DNA from: UBA2336 sp964404445
Lineage (GTDB): Bacteria; Bacteroidota; Bacteroidia; Cytophagales; Cyclobacteriaceae
DNA: 64,000 bases
Reading direction: 5' to 3'
NCBI GenBank assembly: GCA_964404445.1
Contig: CAYOJW010000002.1
Coordinates: 248,001-312,000 of the forward strand
A program made the position numbers and the translations under genes. The notes under the pieces are model-generated. The model was not told where the DNA came from, searched no databases, and saw only the letters and a program-made list of their open reading frames with translations. Each line of letters begins with the position of its first letter. Position 1 is the stretch's first letter. Shown here one piece after another: positions 8,933 through 17,996 of the stretch.

Positions 8933-9814
8933 CTACTTGCCTAAAATCTCATTCAGGTCTTCTTGTATCTTCACCGAGAGCCGATCGGTAGGCAAATCGT
9001 TCATATCCAAACCAAACGGATCTTCAATATCTTCGGCAATCAACTCTACACTCAACAATATAAACGAAATAATCAATACAGCCGGAACGGTCATGTACTT
9101 GAGGTTCGTTACAAAACCTACGGGCAGGGTAATGATGTAGGTGAAAATAAATTTCTTGATGTACATGGCATACGAATACGGAATGGGTGTGTTCTTAATG
9201 CGCTCGCAGGCACCGATAATGTCGATGAATTCTTTCATCTCTTTATCTAAGGTAAAGAAATGATCGCCCGTTAGTTTTCCTTCTTTGTATAACGCATTTA
9301 CCTTTTTATACAGCAAGCCGGCAATGGCATTGGGCTTATGTACGGCTTTCTCAATTTCCTGACGTTCTTTCTCATCCGTAAAAGTAAGCTCGTCCATGAT
9401 AACCCCGTTACGCAAATGTTCTTTACAGGCAAACACAAAGTTTACGACCGTGTGCGAAAACCATTGACGGTTTTTCTGATCATCTTCCGGCAGGTAAGCA
9501 TTGATTTTCAATGCAAAGTTGCGTGTTCCGTTTACTAACGAACCCCAAAGCTTACGCCCCTCCCACCAGCGGTCGTAAGCCGAGTTGATGCGAAACACCA
9601 AAAACAAACCCAGCACAATCCCCAGCAAGGCATGTACTGCGGTAGTGCTTTGAAATTCTTCGCGGTCGGGATGCAGAATATCCAATACTAAATAACACAC
9701 CCCAAACGACAGAAATCCCATAAAAACCAATGCCGGAAACAAGGTTTTTACTACAAACTTGCTGTAACTATGAAAGATGAGTGAAAGCCAGGTTTTGGGG
9801 TTGTAATCGACCAT
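8933..9814 (-). CDS. Bestrophin family ion channel
   Basis: A 293-residue bestrophin (UPF0187) protein, expected to form a pentameric anion- or cation-selective channel in the inner membrane. The family signature FRINSAYDRWWEGRKLWGSL is near residue 74, and membrane segments lie near 22-70 and about 205-260. The acidic C-terminal tail EDPFGLDMNDLPTDR matches the conserved family motif. I start it at the ATG giving MVDYNPKTW, which is how bestrophins normally begin. A longer frame reaches 9961, but it would run across the promoter and start codon of the divergent SPFH gene, so it is unlikely to be used. Confidence 0.92.
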   Translation of the reverse strand: MVDYNPKTWLSLIFHSYSKFVVKTLFPALVFMGFLSFGVCYLVLDILHPDREEFQSTTAVHALLGIVLGLFLVFRINSAYDRWWEGRKLWGSLVNGTRNFALKINAYLPEDDQKNRQWFSHTVVNFVFACKEHLRNGVIMDELTFTDEKERQEIEKAVHKPNAIAGLLYKKVNALYKEGKLTGDHFFTLDKEMKEFIDIIGACERIKNTPIPYSYAMYIKKFIFTYIITLPVGFVTNLKYMTVPAVLIISFILLSVELIAEDIEDPFGLDMNDLPTDRLSVKIQEDLNEILGK

Positions 9815-9881
9815 AGGGTAAAAAATGTTTGGCAAATAAAGCCGTTGAAAAACAGTTTTGCAACCGTAACCCTGCGGTCGG

Positions 9882-9913
9882 TTTTGCGTTATAGATTTAA
9901 AATAATATATTTG
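9882..9913 (+). promoter_or_regulatory. Bacteroidetes consensus promoter for the SPFH operon
   Basis: TTTTG (9882-9886) is followed after 19 bases by TATATTTG (9906-9913), a perfect TAnnTTTG -7 element. The SPFH start codon is 26 bases further on. This is the cleanest promoter in the window. It also argues against the long bestrophin reading frame that would cover it on the other strand. Confidence 0.75.
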
Positions 9914-9938
9914 TAATATCATTTTAATATCATTCGTT

Positions 9939-10790
9939 ATGAACCAGGAAAAAACCACCACTCCGCTTTCAGGCTATGTAATGCTTGTTTTTGTTCTGTT
10001 GCTGCTGTTGGGCGGCACTGCTGCACTTATTGTTACACGAAACCCGGTTTTTATATCGTTACTCGTGATCGGCTTAATACTCATGACAGGTTTTTTCTTC
10101 ATAAACCCCAACTCATCAGTAGTGCTTGTACTGTTTGGAGCCTATAAGGGAACCACGAAGAAAAACGGCTTTTATTGGGTAAACCCTTTCTTCAGTAAAA
10201 AATCTATTTCGTTACGGGCGCGTAATTTCGACAGTGAAAAAATTAAGGTAAACGACAAGGTGGGTAACCCCATTCAAATCGGGGTTATTTTAGTATGGCA
10301 GGTAAAAGATACGTTCAAGGCTGCCTTTGATGTAGATAACTACGAAAACTTCGTAAAAGTACAGAGCGACTCGGCCGTGCGTAAATTAGCCGGTCAGTAT
10401 GCGTATGATAATTTTGAAGAAGATACTGAAGTAACGTTGCGTTCGGGCCATGACGAAGTAAACAGCGCGCTGGAAGATAATTTAAGAAAACGCCTTGAGA
10501 TTGCCGGTATTGAAGTAATCGAGGCACGCATCGGCTACTTAGCATACGCACCCGAAATTGCCAGCGCGATGCTGCGCAGGCAACAAGCTACCGCAGTGGT
10601 TTCGGCCCGGTATAAAATTGTTGAAGGCGCTGTAACCATGGTACAGATGGCGCTCGATCATTTAGCAAAGCAAAACATTATCGAACTGGATGAAGAACGT
10701 AAGGCCGCGATGGTCAGTAATTTAATGGTGGTGTTGTGTGCCGATAAAGACGTTAGCCCGGTTATTAATTCGGGAACATTAAATCATTAA
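9939..10790 (+). CDS. SPFH (stomatin/prohibitin/band 7) domain membrane protein
   Basis: A 283-residue inner-membrane protein with two closely spaced hydrophobic segments (about 14-32 and 36-53) followed by an SPFH/band 7 domain (about 60-230). PNSSVVLVLFGAYKGT opens the domain. A coiled region with YAPEIASAMLRRQQA gives the typical helical tail. Such proteins oligomerise and organise membrane microdomains or regulate membrane proteases. The next two small genes follow after 2 bases each, so all three probably share the promoter at 9882-9913. The same SPFH, unknown membrane protein, Arc-like order is, to my recollection, repeated in other Bacteroidota. Confidence 0.9.
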   Translation: MNQEKTTTPLSGYVMLVFVLLLLLGGTAALIVTRNPVFISLLVIGLILMTGFFFINPNSSVVLVLFGAYKGTTKKNGFYWVNPFFSKKSISLRARNFDSEKIKVNDKVGNPIQIGVILVWQVKDTFKAAFDVDNYENFVKVQSDSAVRKLAGQYAYDNFEEDTEVTLRSGHDEVNSALEDNLRKRLEIAGIEVIEARIGYLAYAPEIASAMLRRQQATAVVSARYKIVEGAVTMVQMALDHLAKQNIIELDEERKAAMVSNLMVVLCADKDVSPVINSGTLNH

Positions 10791-10792
10791 TC

Positions 10793-11299
10793 ATGCGCAG
10801 ACCGGATTTTTACGAATCACAAAAATTTACGCAGTGGTGGTTATGGGCAATTATTTTGTCCTCCACCCTGGCCGTAGCCGGACTTTTAACGAAAGAGTTG
10901 GTGGAACAAATGAATGCAGATGCACCACTTGATCGTACACCCACCCCTATTGCATTTATCATGATTAGTTTCGCGTTTATTGTTGGTTTAATCTGGCTCT
11001 TCACGCAGCTTACCCTCGAAACAAAAGTTGATCGTAACGGAGTGCATTATCGGTTTTTCCCGATCATTCCATCGTGGAAAACCATTTCACGCGGTGATAT
11101 TCAATACTGGGATGTGAAAAAATATTTTGTACTGGGCTACGGCATCCGCTTTAGCTGGGGCATTACCACACTCAATGTTGGTGGCAACAGGGGGCTTACG
11201 CTTCACTGTGCAACGCATAAAAAGCTAAGATTGGGAACACAAAAACCGGAAGAACTTACACAAGCCATGACGGCCTTGTTTAACACTGATCCTGAATAA
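10793..11299 (+). CDS. Unknown membrane protein with two helices and a PH-like tail
   Basis: A 168-residue protein with transmembrane segments at about 17-35 and 53-72. The soluble C-terminal half has a bacterial PH-like look: ETKVDRNGVHYRFFP, then WKTISRGDIQYWDV, strands that often follow two helices in membrane PH-like domains. No firm family name can be given. It starts 2 bases after the SPFH stop, so it is translated as part of that operon and may associate with the SPFH scaffold (inference). Confidence 0.75.
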   Translation: MRRPDFYESQKFTQWWLWAIILSSTLAVAGLLTKELVEQMNADAPLDRTPTPIAFIMISFAFIVGLIWLFTQLTLETKVDRNGVHYRFFPIIPSWKTISRGDIQYWDVKKYFVLGYGIRFSWGITTLNVGGNRGLTLHCATHKKLRLGTQKPEELTQAMTALFNTDPE

Positions 11300-11301
11300 T
11301 C

Positions 11302-11457
11302 ATGCCCGCTAAAAAACCTTTTGCTTTACGCCTCGACCCCGAACTGTTAAAAGCCGTTGAAAAATGGGCTGCCGATGAATTCAGAAGTACCAATGGCCAG
11401 TTGGAGTGGATCATCGCCAAAGCCCTGAAAGATGCCGGGCGTATTAAACAAAAATAA
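11302..11457 (+). CDS. 51-residue Arc-like ribbon-helix-helix protein
   Basis: A short gene starting 2 bases after the previous stop. The product begins MPAKKPFALRLDPELLKAVE, with the beta-strand then helix pattern of an Arc/MetJ ribbon-helix-helix DNA-binding protein: the strand KPFALRL, helix PELLKAVEKWAADEF, a turn at RSTNGQ, and helix LEWIIAKALKDA. It resembles the Arc-family DNA-binding proteins of Bacteroidota. No toxin partner is adjacent, so it may be an autoregulator of the SPFH operon rather than an antitoxin (inference). Codon use is like its neighbours. Confidence 0.8.
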   Translation: MPAKKPFALRLDPELLKAVEKWAADEFRSTNGQLEWIIAKALKDAGRIKQK

Positions 11458-11533
11458 ATCCGATAACCCAGCGTTGCTGTTTAGTATGTAAAGTTATTTA
11501 CCTTTCCGGTCTGAACACATCAGCGCTACAATT

Positions 11534-12313
11534 ATGACACAAATGCTTCAATCCATTTTACTAACCGGTTTTATATTGGGATATACGCTTGCCTCCGCGC
11601 AAAGCGATTACGTGGTAACCATTAAAAGCGATACCCTGTACGGCAAAATCAAGCATCTTAATTTTGGGAAAGAACAAAGCGTACAACTGACCCCCGCCAC
11701 GGGAAAAAAACAAACGTTCACGATACGACAAACACGTGGTTTTTCATTGGAAGGACAACTATTCCATCCGGTGCGCACCGTTGATGGCTATGTGTACATG
11801 AAACTTTTGAAAGCCGGTTACCTGAGTTTGTATGCTGCGCAAATGCCTAACCAAACCGGTTGGGATGGCCGTTACTTAGTTAAACGCGATGGCACTTCGC
11901 TGGAAGTTCCTAACCTGGGTTTTAAGAAAAACATAAACCGCTTTTTATCGAACTGCGAATACCTTGAAGCAAAAATCGATGACGGTGTGTTTAACCGAAA
12001 CAATATTGAGGCGCTTGTAGATGAATACAATACCTGCATTGCTTCCAAAAGCAACCAACCGGCAGTAACACCAACCGTTGTCCCGCAAACCCAATCTATC
12101 AGTTCGGCCTGGGCACAACTCGAAAAAGAAGTAAACAGCCTGAGCAACTTCGCTCAAAAAAATGATGTGCTCGATATGATCCGCGAAATCCAAACCAAGT
12201 TAGGCCGAGGCGAAAAAATTCCCGGTTTCTTGCTAAACGGATTAAAAGATTCATTGAAAGATCAATCGACCATAACTGCCACATTAGACAAAGCACTCAA
12301 CGAATTACAATAA
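11534..12313 (+). CDS. Exported protein of unknown function
   Basis: A 259-residue protein with a signal peptide (about 1-22, ending LASAQ). The first half after the signal is beta-rich: DYVVTIKSDTLYGKIKHLNF is a phrase common in small Bacteroidota exported proteins. Residues around 165-190 are a low-complexity linker rich in Thr, Val, Pro and Gln. The last 65 residues look alpha-helical. No catalytic motif is seen. A weak promoter-like TACCTTTC lies in the 76 bases upstream. It precedes a lipoprotein by 5 bases and the two are probably co-transcribed. Confidence 0.75.
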   Translation: MTQMLQSILLTGFILGYTLASAQSDYVVTIKSDTLYGKIKHLNFGKEQSVQLTPATGKKQTFTIRQTRGFSLEGQLFHPVRTVDGYVYMKLLKAGYLSLYAAQMPNQTGWDGRYLVKRDGTSLEVPNLGFKKNINRFLSNCEYLEAKIDDGVFNRNNIEALVDEYNTCIASKSNQPAVTPTVVPQTQSISSAWAQLEKEVNSLSNFAQKNDVLDMIREIQTKLGRGEKIPGFLLNGLKDSLKDQSTITATLDKALNELQ

Positions 12314-12318
12314 CCTGT

Positions 12319-12789
12319 ATGCGGTTGTGCATCATCACCGTTTTTGTTTTCATGTTGTTATCAGCGTGCGGCAGTAAACAACAACAAACTGAAAACAACC
12401 AGACCGAATTACAGGTTGTTGATTCTGCAACAGCGTATTACGATCAGGGCAAAACCATACATAACTATGCACGCTTTCAGGGCATTTACGATCACGAAAG
12501 CACAACCGCAGGGTTCGCGGCCATCTTAACCCTCGAAGAAAACGGCAATGCCCTGGCGTTTAAACTTTCTGTTTCGCAAGGAACGTGCAAAGGCGAAATT
12601 CAGGGCAATGTATTTGTAACAGCACACGAACAGTATTACTACGTTGGTTTTTACCAGGCCGAAAGCTGTCCGCTACAATTCACCTTCATGTTAGAAGACA
12701 ACAAAGTTGACATTAAAGAAATCACGCTTTGCAGCGAACACTCAACAGCCTGTACGTTTGAAGGAACGTACACTAAACGGCAACGTTAA
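12319..12789 (+). CDS. Lipoprotein of unknown function
   Basis: A 156-residue protein with a lipoprotein signal peptide: a hydrophobic stretch followed by the lipobox LLSAC, with Cys17 as the modified residue. A Gln/Asn/Thr-rich tether follows, then a compact beta-domain with four further cysteines (in SQGTCKG, QAESCPL, TLCSEHS and STACTF) that could pair as disulfides. It probably sits in the envelope. No family is recognised. Its stop overlaps the menC stop on the other strand in a shared TTAA. Confidence 0.75.
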   Translation: MRLCIITVFVFMLLSACGSKQQQTENNQTELQVVDSATAYYDQGKTIHNYARFQGIYDHESTTAGFAAILTLEENGNALAFKLSVSQGTCKGEIQGNVFVTAHEQYYYVGFYQAESCPLQFTFMLEDNKVDIKEITLCSEHSTACTFEGTYTKRQR

Positions 12790-13868
12790 TGCGCAGCATC
12801 TAATCCCGATAAATCCCACGCTAACGTTTCGTTATACCGGATTTCACCGTTTACAATCTCAAGAGGCGATTCAATATTGTTGTCGTACAGCAAACCCGTG
12901 CCAAGACCCTGCGGCATATTGACAGGATAGTTAGCCGTAAGCTGGCATATAGCATTTAACCCGATGTTCGACTCTAATGCCGAGGTAATCCACCAACCGA
13001 TGTTCATGGATTCTGCCAGACTAATCCATTGTTGTGTACCACGAATACCTCCGTGCAATGAAGGTTTAAGAATAATGTATTGCGGTTTGATCCGCTCCAG
13101 CAATGCTTTTTTTTCACCGGGTGTTTCAACACCAATCAACTCCTCATCTAACGCAATGGAAACAGGCGATGTACGGCACAACTCTTCCATTAACGGCATA
13201 CCCGGTTTAACGGGTTGCTCAATAGAGTGGATCGTAAACCGCGCCATATCACGAAGTTTATACAATGCATCATCGGGTTTAAAAGCACCATTGGCATCGA
13301 GCCTGATGGTAATATCTTCACGATAATATTTCCTGCGCACGTAATGCAGTATGTCGCACTCTTTCTCAAAATTTAATCCGCCCACTTTCATTTTAATGCA
13401 CGTAAAGCCCGCATCAATTTTTATAGAAATCTGCTGGAGCATCAAATCGAGGTCGCCCATCCATATCAGCCCGTTGATGGCGATGGGTTTACCCGTACTA
13501 AAACTGTTCTGAAACAGGATGCGCCTGCCTCCGTTTTTCAGATCGAGCAAAGCCGTTTCCACACCAAATAAAATTGACGGATAACCGGCAGGTACAACGG
13601 CCGTAGCATCGGCCAGCCAGGCGGGCGAGTCTGGGTCTATATGCTGTAACCGATCGGTTACGTTCTCTATAACTGATTGATAATCAGGCGTATCATCAAT
13701 ACTTAATCCCGGCAAAGGCGCACATTCGCCCAAGCCGTAAACAGCGGGGTTTTTCGTATCCCAAACTTTAATAAACCATGACGTGCGGTCTTTCATGCGG
13801 CCGCGCGAGGTACGGGCATCGAAATTAAATTGGAATACCTTTTTAATAAGGGCTGTTTGTATGGCCAT
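12786..13868 (-). CDS. menC: o-Succinylbenzoate synthase
   Basis: An enolase-superfamily enzyme that dehydrates SHCHC to o-succinylbenzoate in menaquinone synthesis, consistent with a menaquinone-based respiratory chain feeding the oxidase cluster at the far end of the window. Motifs are in the right order: the KMKVGG Lys pair near 200, the metal ligands in RLDANGAF, SIEQPV and ALDEELIG, and the catalytic Lys in YIILKPSLHGGIRG. WITSALESNIGLNA ends the barrel as in Bacteroidota MenC. Length (360) is normal. No other men gene is nearby. It is divergent from queA across 75 bases. Confidence 0.92.
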   Translation of the reverse strand: MAIQTALIKKVFQFNFDARTSRGRMKDRTSWFIKVWDTKNPAVYGLGECAPLPGLSIDDTPDYQSVIENVTDRLQHIDPDSPAWLADATAVVPAGYPSILFGVETALLDLKNGGRRILFQNSFSTGKPIAINGLIWMGDLDLMLQQISIKIDAGFTCIKMKVGGLNFEKECDILHYVRRKYYREDITIRLDANGAFKPDDALYKLRDMARFTIHSIEQPVKPGMPLMEELCRTSPVSIALDEELIGVETPGEKKALLERIKPQYIILKPSLHGGIRGTQQWISLAESMNIGWWITSALESNIGLNAICQLTANYPVNMPQGLGTGLLYDNNIESPLEIVNGEIRYNETLAWDLSGLDAAH

Positions 13869-13943
13869 AGAAATACAGGGCTAAGGTAAATAATAATTCT
13901 GGAGCATTACCTTTGCGCCTGTTTAACGAATAAACATCACGGT

Positions 13944-15128
13944 GTGCTAAACATCAACGACTATCTATACGATTTACCCCATCACCGCATTGCTGCCGAA
14001 CCGCTTCAACAGCGTGATGCCTCTAAACTTCTCGTTTACCGTTCAGGGAACATCGAACACCACACCTTTAAAAACCTGGCGGATTTTCTTCCAGCCAATT
14101 CATTTTTGTTTTTCAACGATACTAAGGTTATACCGGCACGGTTGCACTTTCAAAAAGACTCTGGCGCTGAAATTGAAATATTTTTATTAAGCCCTAAAGC
14201 CCCGCACACATTGTTGGCAACCGCCATGTTGGCTAAAAAACAATGCACGTGGCAATGCACCATCGGCAATCTAAAGCGCTGGAAAGACGGACAGTTACTA
14301 TCGAAACAAACACCTCAAGGCACATTAACAGCCGAATTGGTAAACCGAAGCGAAGGTTTGGTAACCTTCCGTTGGGAAGGCGAAGCTTCATTTGCCGAAG
14401 TAATTACCCGTTTGGGTGAAACACCCCTGCCGCCTTACATCAGACGAAAAGCAAATGCCAATGATGTGGGGCGTTACCAGACCATTTACTCGCACCACGA
14501 AGGAGCCGTTGCCGCACCAACTGCCGGTTTACATTTTACCGACCAGGTGTTTGAATCACTGCGGGAAAAAAAAATCGATCACGATTTTTTAACCCTGCAC
14601 GTAAGTGCCGGAACATTTCAGCCGGTTAAAGTTGAAAATGCGTTGACCCACACCATGCATCACGAACAGGTTGTTGTGAACCGAAAAACCATCGATCATT
14701 TAGTAAAAGAAAAATTTGTGGTCGCAGTCGGTACAACATCCATGCGAACGTTAGAAAGTTTGTACTGGTATGGTGTTGCGCTCCAACAACATGCTGGTGC
14801 CGAATTTAACATCACGCAACACGATCCATACATTACCCGCGCACAACGTTTATCGGCACAGCAAGCCTTTCAACACATAGCACGTTATATGGATAATCGT
14901 AAGCTTGAACAATTAACAGGCACAACATCCATCTTCATCCATCCGGGTTATGCGTTTAACGTATGCAAGGGGCTGATCACCAACTTCCATCAACCCGGCT
15001 CAACACTTATGCTGTTAGTGGCCGCGTTTATTGGTGAGCGTTGGAAACAGGTATATGATGAAGCCCTGACAAACGACTATCGTTTTTTAAGTTATGGCGA
15101 CAGTTCGCTGTTGTTACCAAAAAATTAA
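13944..15128 (+). CDS. queA: S-adenosylmethionine:tRNA ribosyltransferase-isomerase
   Basis: The enzyme that moves the ribosyl part of SAM onto preQ1 at the tRNA wobble position to give epoxyqueuosine. The frame starts with GTG, read as MLNINDYLYDLP, and no in-frame ATG lies near enough to replace it. Family motifs include DYLYDLPHHRIAAEPLQQRD at the start, FFNDTKVIPARL, and AAPTAGLHFT in the active-site region. The 394-residue length is somewhat longer than the E. coli enzyme (about 356). TACCTTTG at 13908-13915 matches the -7 consensus, but no -33 element is evident. Confidence 0.94.
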   Translation: MLNINDYLYDLPHHRIAAEPLQQRDASKLLVYRSGNIEHHTFKNLADFLPANSFLFFNDTKVIPARLHFQKDSGAEIEIFLLSPKAPHTLLATAMLAKKQCTWQCTIGNLKRWKDGQLLSKQTPQGTLTAELVNRSEGLVTFRWEGEASFAEVITRLGETPLPPYIRRKANANDVGRYQTIYSHHEGAVAAPTAGLHFTDQVFESLREKKIDHDFLTLHVSAGTFQPVKVENALTHTMHHEQVVVNRKTIDHLVKEKFVVAVGTTSMRTLESLYWYGVALQQHAGAEFNITQHDPYITRAQRLSAQQAFQHIARYMDNRKLEQLTGTTSIFIHPGYAFNVCKGLITNFHQPGSTLMLLVAAFIGERWKQVYDEALTNDYRFLSYGDSSLLLPKN

Positions 15129-15129
15129 G

Positions 15130-15252
15130 AGGTTGTATCAAAAGTGAAAATAATCACGTCACATCGAACGCAGTGAGATGTCCCCTTTTTGAATGCTAAT
15201 TACGGGGATTCCTCACTGCGTTCGGAATGACGGACTACTTTTGATACAACCT
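15130..15252. repeat. REP-like element with 16-bp terminal inverted repeats
   Basis: AGGTTGTATCAAAAGT (15130-15145) is the exact reverse complement of 15237-15252. Between them are two inverted units: one reads CGAACGCAGTGAG (left) and the other CTCACTGCGTTCG (right). Each unit can fold on its own and the two can pair with each other. The right unit, read in reverse, resembles the dispersed CATTCCGAACGCAGTGAGGA repeats found in many bacterial genomes. It occupies the gap between queA and the convergent OmpA-family gene. Confidence 0.8.
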
Positions 15253-15258
15253 TGAAAC

Positions 15259-17562
15259 CTACCGGGCTAATTGGCTGATGTCCACAATACGCACCTCCAC
15301 CCTGCGGCCTTCTTCTTTAGTGGCCGATTGCTCTGTTGTAGCGCCATGCCCTTTGGCTACAATTCTTCTACGAACGATGCCTTCATGATTAAAGTATAAC
15401 AATACCGCGTTGGCGCGTTTGTTCGACAATTCGTGGTTCAACTCCTGCGAACCTTCGGTTGAAGCAAACCCCGAAATTTCCACACCCAAATCAGAATGCT
15501 TTTTCAATTCATTCAGCAGGGCTGTTAACGAAGCTTTGTCCTGCGGCTTAATATCGCTTTTGCCGGCATCGAAATACACCTTGGTCATTTTGGTTAACGC
15601 GGCTTTATCGTACGTTGCCGGTTTCTTTGCCTGAACTTTTTGTTTGGCGGCATCTTCGGTTACCTTAAAAGTAGGCAACGACAAAATGGTTTTTCCGTCA
15701 ATTACTTTCTTCTCAAACTTGTTTTCATCGCTCTCGTCAATGTAATACTCGCGGGTGGCTACTTCTAATTTCGCGTTGGCATCCGAAAAATCAATTTTAT
15801 CGATCATGTTGCTCATCTGCACGAGGTCGAGCGCTTTGCTCATGCTTTCAGGATCGCCTTCGGCCATCAGCTCCAGCATTAAATCATGCACATCGGTATA
15901 ACCGCCTTGTGCTAATTTCGCTTCAAAAGCTTTGCGCACCTCGGGTTTTACATCCTGCCCCGCATCATAAAAGGCATTACGCACTTCAACCGCCTGGCCC
16001 ACCATTACACCAAATTGTTTGATGGTTTTCAGGTTAATTTGCTGGTACAATTCGTAGAAATAATCTTGGTTGGGGATGTTGATGTTAATGGTATAAGGCA
16101 GAAAACCCTCCGATTCGATAACCATGTCGTAGTTTTTGGCCGGAGGAAGAATGATGAGGTAGTTTCCGGTTTCGGGATCGGGATCATAGACGAAATCAAG
16201 TTTCTTATTGGTTTCGTTATCGATCAGGTATATTTTGGTTGGAAGCGCTTTACCCGTTTCGGCATCTAAAATTTTTCCTTTTAACATGGTTAACGGGATA
16301 GACGATGCGCCCGAAGGCATATCGACATAATACAAATCCTGCGCACCATACCCGCCCTTCCTGTCGGACGAGAAATAGCCGCGTGTTCCATCGGCAATCA
16401 GTGTAAAATAATTATCGTTGGCCGTGGTGTTAACCGGGTAGCCCATGTTTTCGGGGCGTGTCCATTTGTTGTTCACCAACTTGCTGAAAAAAATATCGCG
16501 GCCGCCCATAGTATTGTGCCCGTCTGATGTAAAGAAGAGTGTCTTCTTATCAGGATGGATATAAGGCGCATCTTCATCGGCTTTGGTGTTGATGGGTGCG
16601 CCTAAGTTTACCGGCTGGCTCCAGTTTCCGTTTGGCTGAAGCTCAATTTTAAAGATGTCCATACCACCCTGGCCACCCAAACGGTCGCTGGCAAAGTAAA
16701 TGGTTTTGCCATCGGGCGTAATGCTGGCGGTTGACTCTAAATATTTGCTGTTTAATGTATTGGCAAGAATAGCCGGGTTCGACCACCCCTCGCCCGCTTT
16801 GTTGATCACAAAAATATTACCGGGGTCGGTAGCACCTCCCATGAAGATGAGCATTTTCTGGCCATCGGCCGAAATGCCAGCAGTACCCACGTTGTACTCA
16901 GACGACACCGGAACTACTGCAGGACTTGACCACGCACCACCGTTGCGGGTAGTCATGTAAATCTGTTCGGTAAACTTATCGCCCGAGCGTGTTTTGGTAT
17001 CTGGCCGCAGTGCCGTGAACGCCATAACGCTTTCATCGGCCGATACCACCGGGTTGTATTCGGTATGTTCGGTATTAATGGCTGGCCCCAGGTTTTGAAC
17101 GGTAACCGACCGGCTCACTGCCATAAAACCCATAGCGTTGCGGGCTATTTCAAGAGCGCGGTTAGCTTTGGCTTGTGCGGCTTTATCGGTTTTGGTGAGT
17201 TCTTTATACTGTGTGTAGCTGTCGATGGCCTTGCTCAGGTTCTCGTTACGCAAATACAATTCGCCTAAATCGAAATGTACAACAGCGGGCACAGCAGCCT
17301 GGTTTTTTATGGCATATTCAAAATACGGAATAGCCTTTAGCTGATCGGCTACCCCTACCGACTTCTGGTAGCATACACCGGTTTTATAATGTACCAGCGG
17401 ATTTTTCTCGCCTGCTTCAATCGCTGCTAAAAAGCGCGGCAGGGCTTCGCGGTAATTGCGGATGGTGAAATACTGCTCGGCATCGGCCAGGTTTTTAGTG
17501 CCCTGCGCCCATACCGTGGCCGACATCACTACAAAAAATACGGTTACAAATAGTTTGTTCAT
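15259..17562 (-). CDS. TPR / PD40 propeller / OmpA-domain envelope protein (PorE-like architecture)
   Basis: A 767-residue periplasmic or outer-membrane protein with a signal peptide (about 1-19, TVWAQG). TPR-like helices span about 25-150. PD40 blades follow at about 165-420 (for example ASITPDGKTIYFASDRLGG and PYIHPDKKTLFFTSDGHN). A carboxypeptidase-regulatory-like beta-domain covers about 430-510, and an OmpA C-terminal peptidoglycan-binding domain about 665-767 (VYFDAGKSDIKPQ, NHELSNKRANAV). This order matches PorE, which tethers T9SS rings to peptidoglycan, but Bacteroidota carry many paralogues, so the T9SS role is inference. The T9SS substrate gene at 28346-35611 shows the system is present in the genome. 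Confidence 0.85.
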   Translation of the reverse strand: MNKLFVTVFFVVMSATVWAQGTKNLADAEQYFTIRNYREALPRFLAAIEAGEKNPLVHYKTGVCYQKSVGVADQLKAIPYFEYAIKNQAAVPAVVHFDLGELYLRNENLSKAIDSYTQYKELTKTDKAAQAKANRALEIARNAMGFMAVSRSVTVQNLGPAINTEHTEYNPVVSADESVMAFTALRPDTKTRSGDKFTEQIYMTTRNGGAWSSPAVVPVSSEYNVGTAGISADGQKMLIFMGGATDPGNIFVINKAGEGWSNPAILANTLNSKYLESTASITPDGKTIYFASDRLGGQGGMDIFKIELQPNGNWSQPVNLGAPINTKADEDAPYIHPDKKTLFFTSDGHNTMGGRDIFFSKLVNNKWTRPENMGYPVNTTANDNYFTLIADGTRGYFSSDRKGGYGAQDLYYVDMPSGASSIPLTMLKGKILDAETGKALPTKIYLIDNETNKKLDFVYDPDPETGNYLIILPPAKNYDMVIESEGFLPYTININIPNQDYFYELYQQINLKTIKQFGVMVGQAVEVRNAFYDAGQDVKPEVRKAFEAKLAQGGYTDVHDLMLELMAEGDPESMSKALDLVQMSNMIDKIDFSDANAKLEVATREYYIDESDENKFEKKVIDGKTILSLPTFKVTEDAAKQKVQAKKPATYDKAALTKMTKVYFDAGKSDIKPQDKASLTALLNELKKHSDLGVEISGFASTEGSQELNHELSNKRANAVLLYFNHEGIVRRRIVAKGHGATTEQSATKEEGRRVEVRIVDISQLAR

Positions 17563-17996
17563 GCTTTCCTTAAAAATGCCGCAAGTTTACACGGTTAACG
17601 GTTCTGCACCGTGGCATATTAAAGGCTAACCTTACAGCGTGCCGGATTACCGTATTTTTCCGGGCGGCCTGTTCGGTTTCAGGCTTTGGCAGTTTATACA
17701 ACCGTGAACCACACCGAAGGCTAACGGGATATGAATTTTACGAACAGGTTATCAGTCAAAAAAATCAATTACCGGTTGGGGTTGCAGGAAAAAAGGCCAT
17801 TTAATGCAAAACCTTACGCAACGGCTGTAAAATATACCGCTCCTTACGGGAAAAACGGGGTAAATCACACTCACCAGACAAACATTAAAGTAATACTTTA
17901 GCCAATTTAGCGTAAAATGGCTAATAATGAATTTTTTGGCACTAATAGGAAATAATTTAATTTATATCGAATTTTAGAACCACTTGCCGAAAAATT
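17563..17996. other. 434-base gene-free stretch upstream of the transporter-like gene
   Basis: This gap separates the divergent OmpA-family gene and the plus-strand block. I find no RNA gene or clear repeat. A 56-codon frame (17731-17901) runs through it, but its product is basic and featureless and I do not call it. No convincing TTTG / TAnnTTTG pair is seen; TAATACTTTAG at 17891-17901 is a poor match. The region probably holds the promoters of both flanking genes. Confidence 0.5.

Noticed and set aside
9815..9961. Upstream extension of the bestrophin gene
   Set aside because: It would overlap the divergent SPFH promoter and start codon and adds a segment not seen in bestrophins.
17731..17901. 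A 56-codon plus-strand frame in the gap before the translocase-like gene
   Set aside because: Basic, featureless product, no membrane helix or known motif, and no evident promoter; length is within chance.
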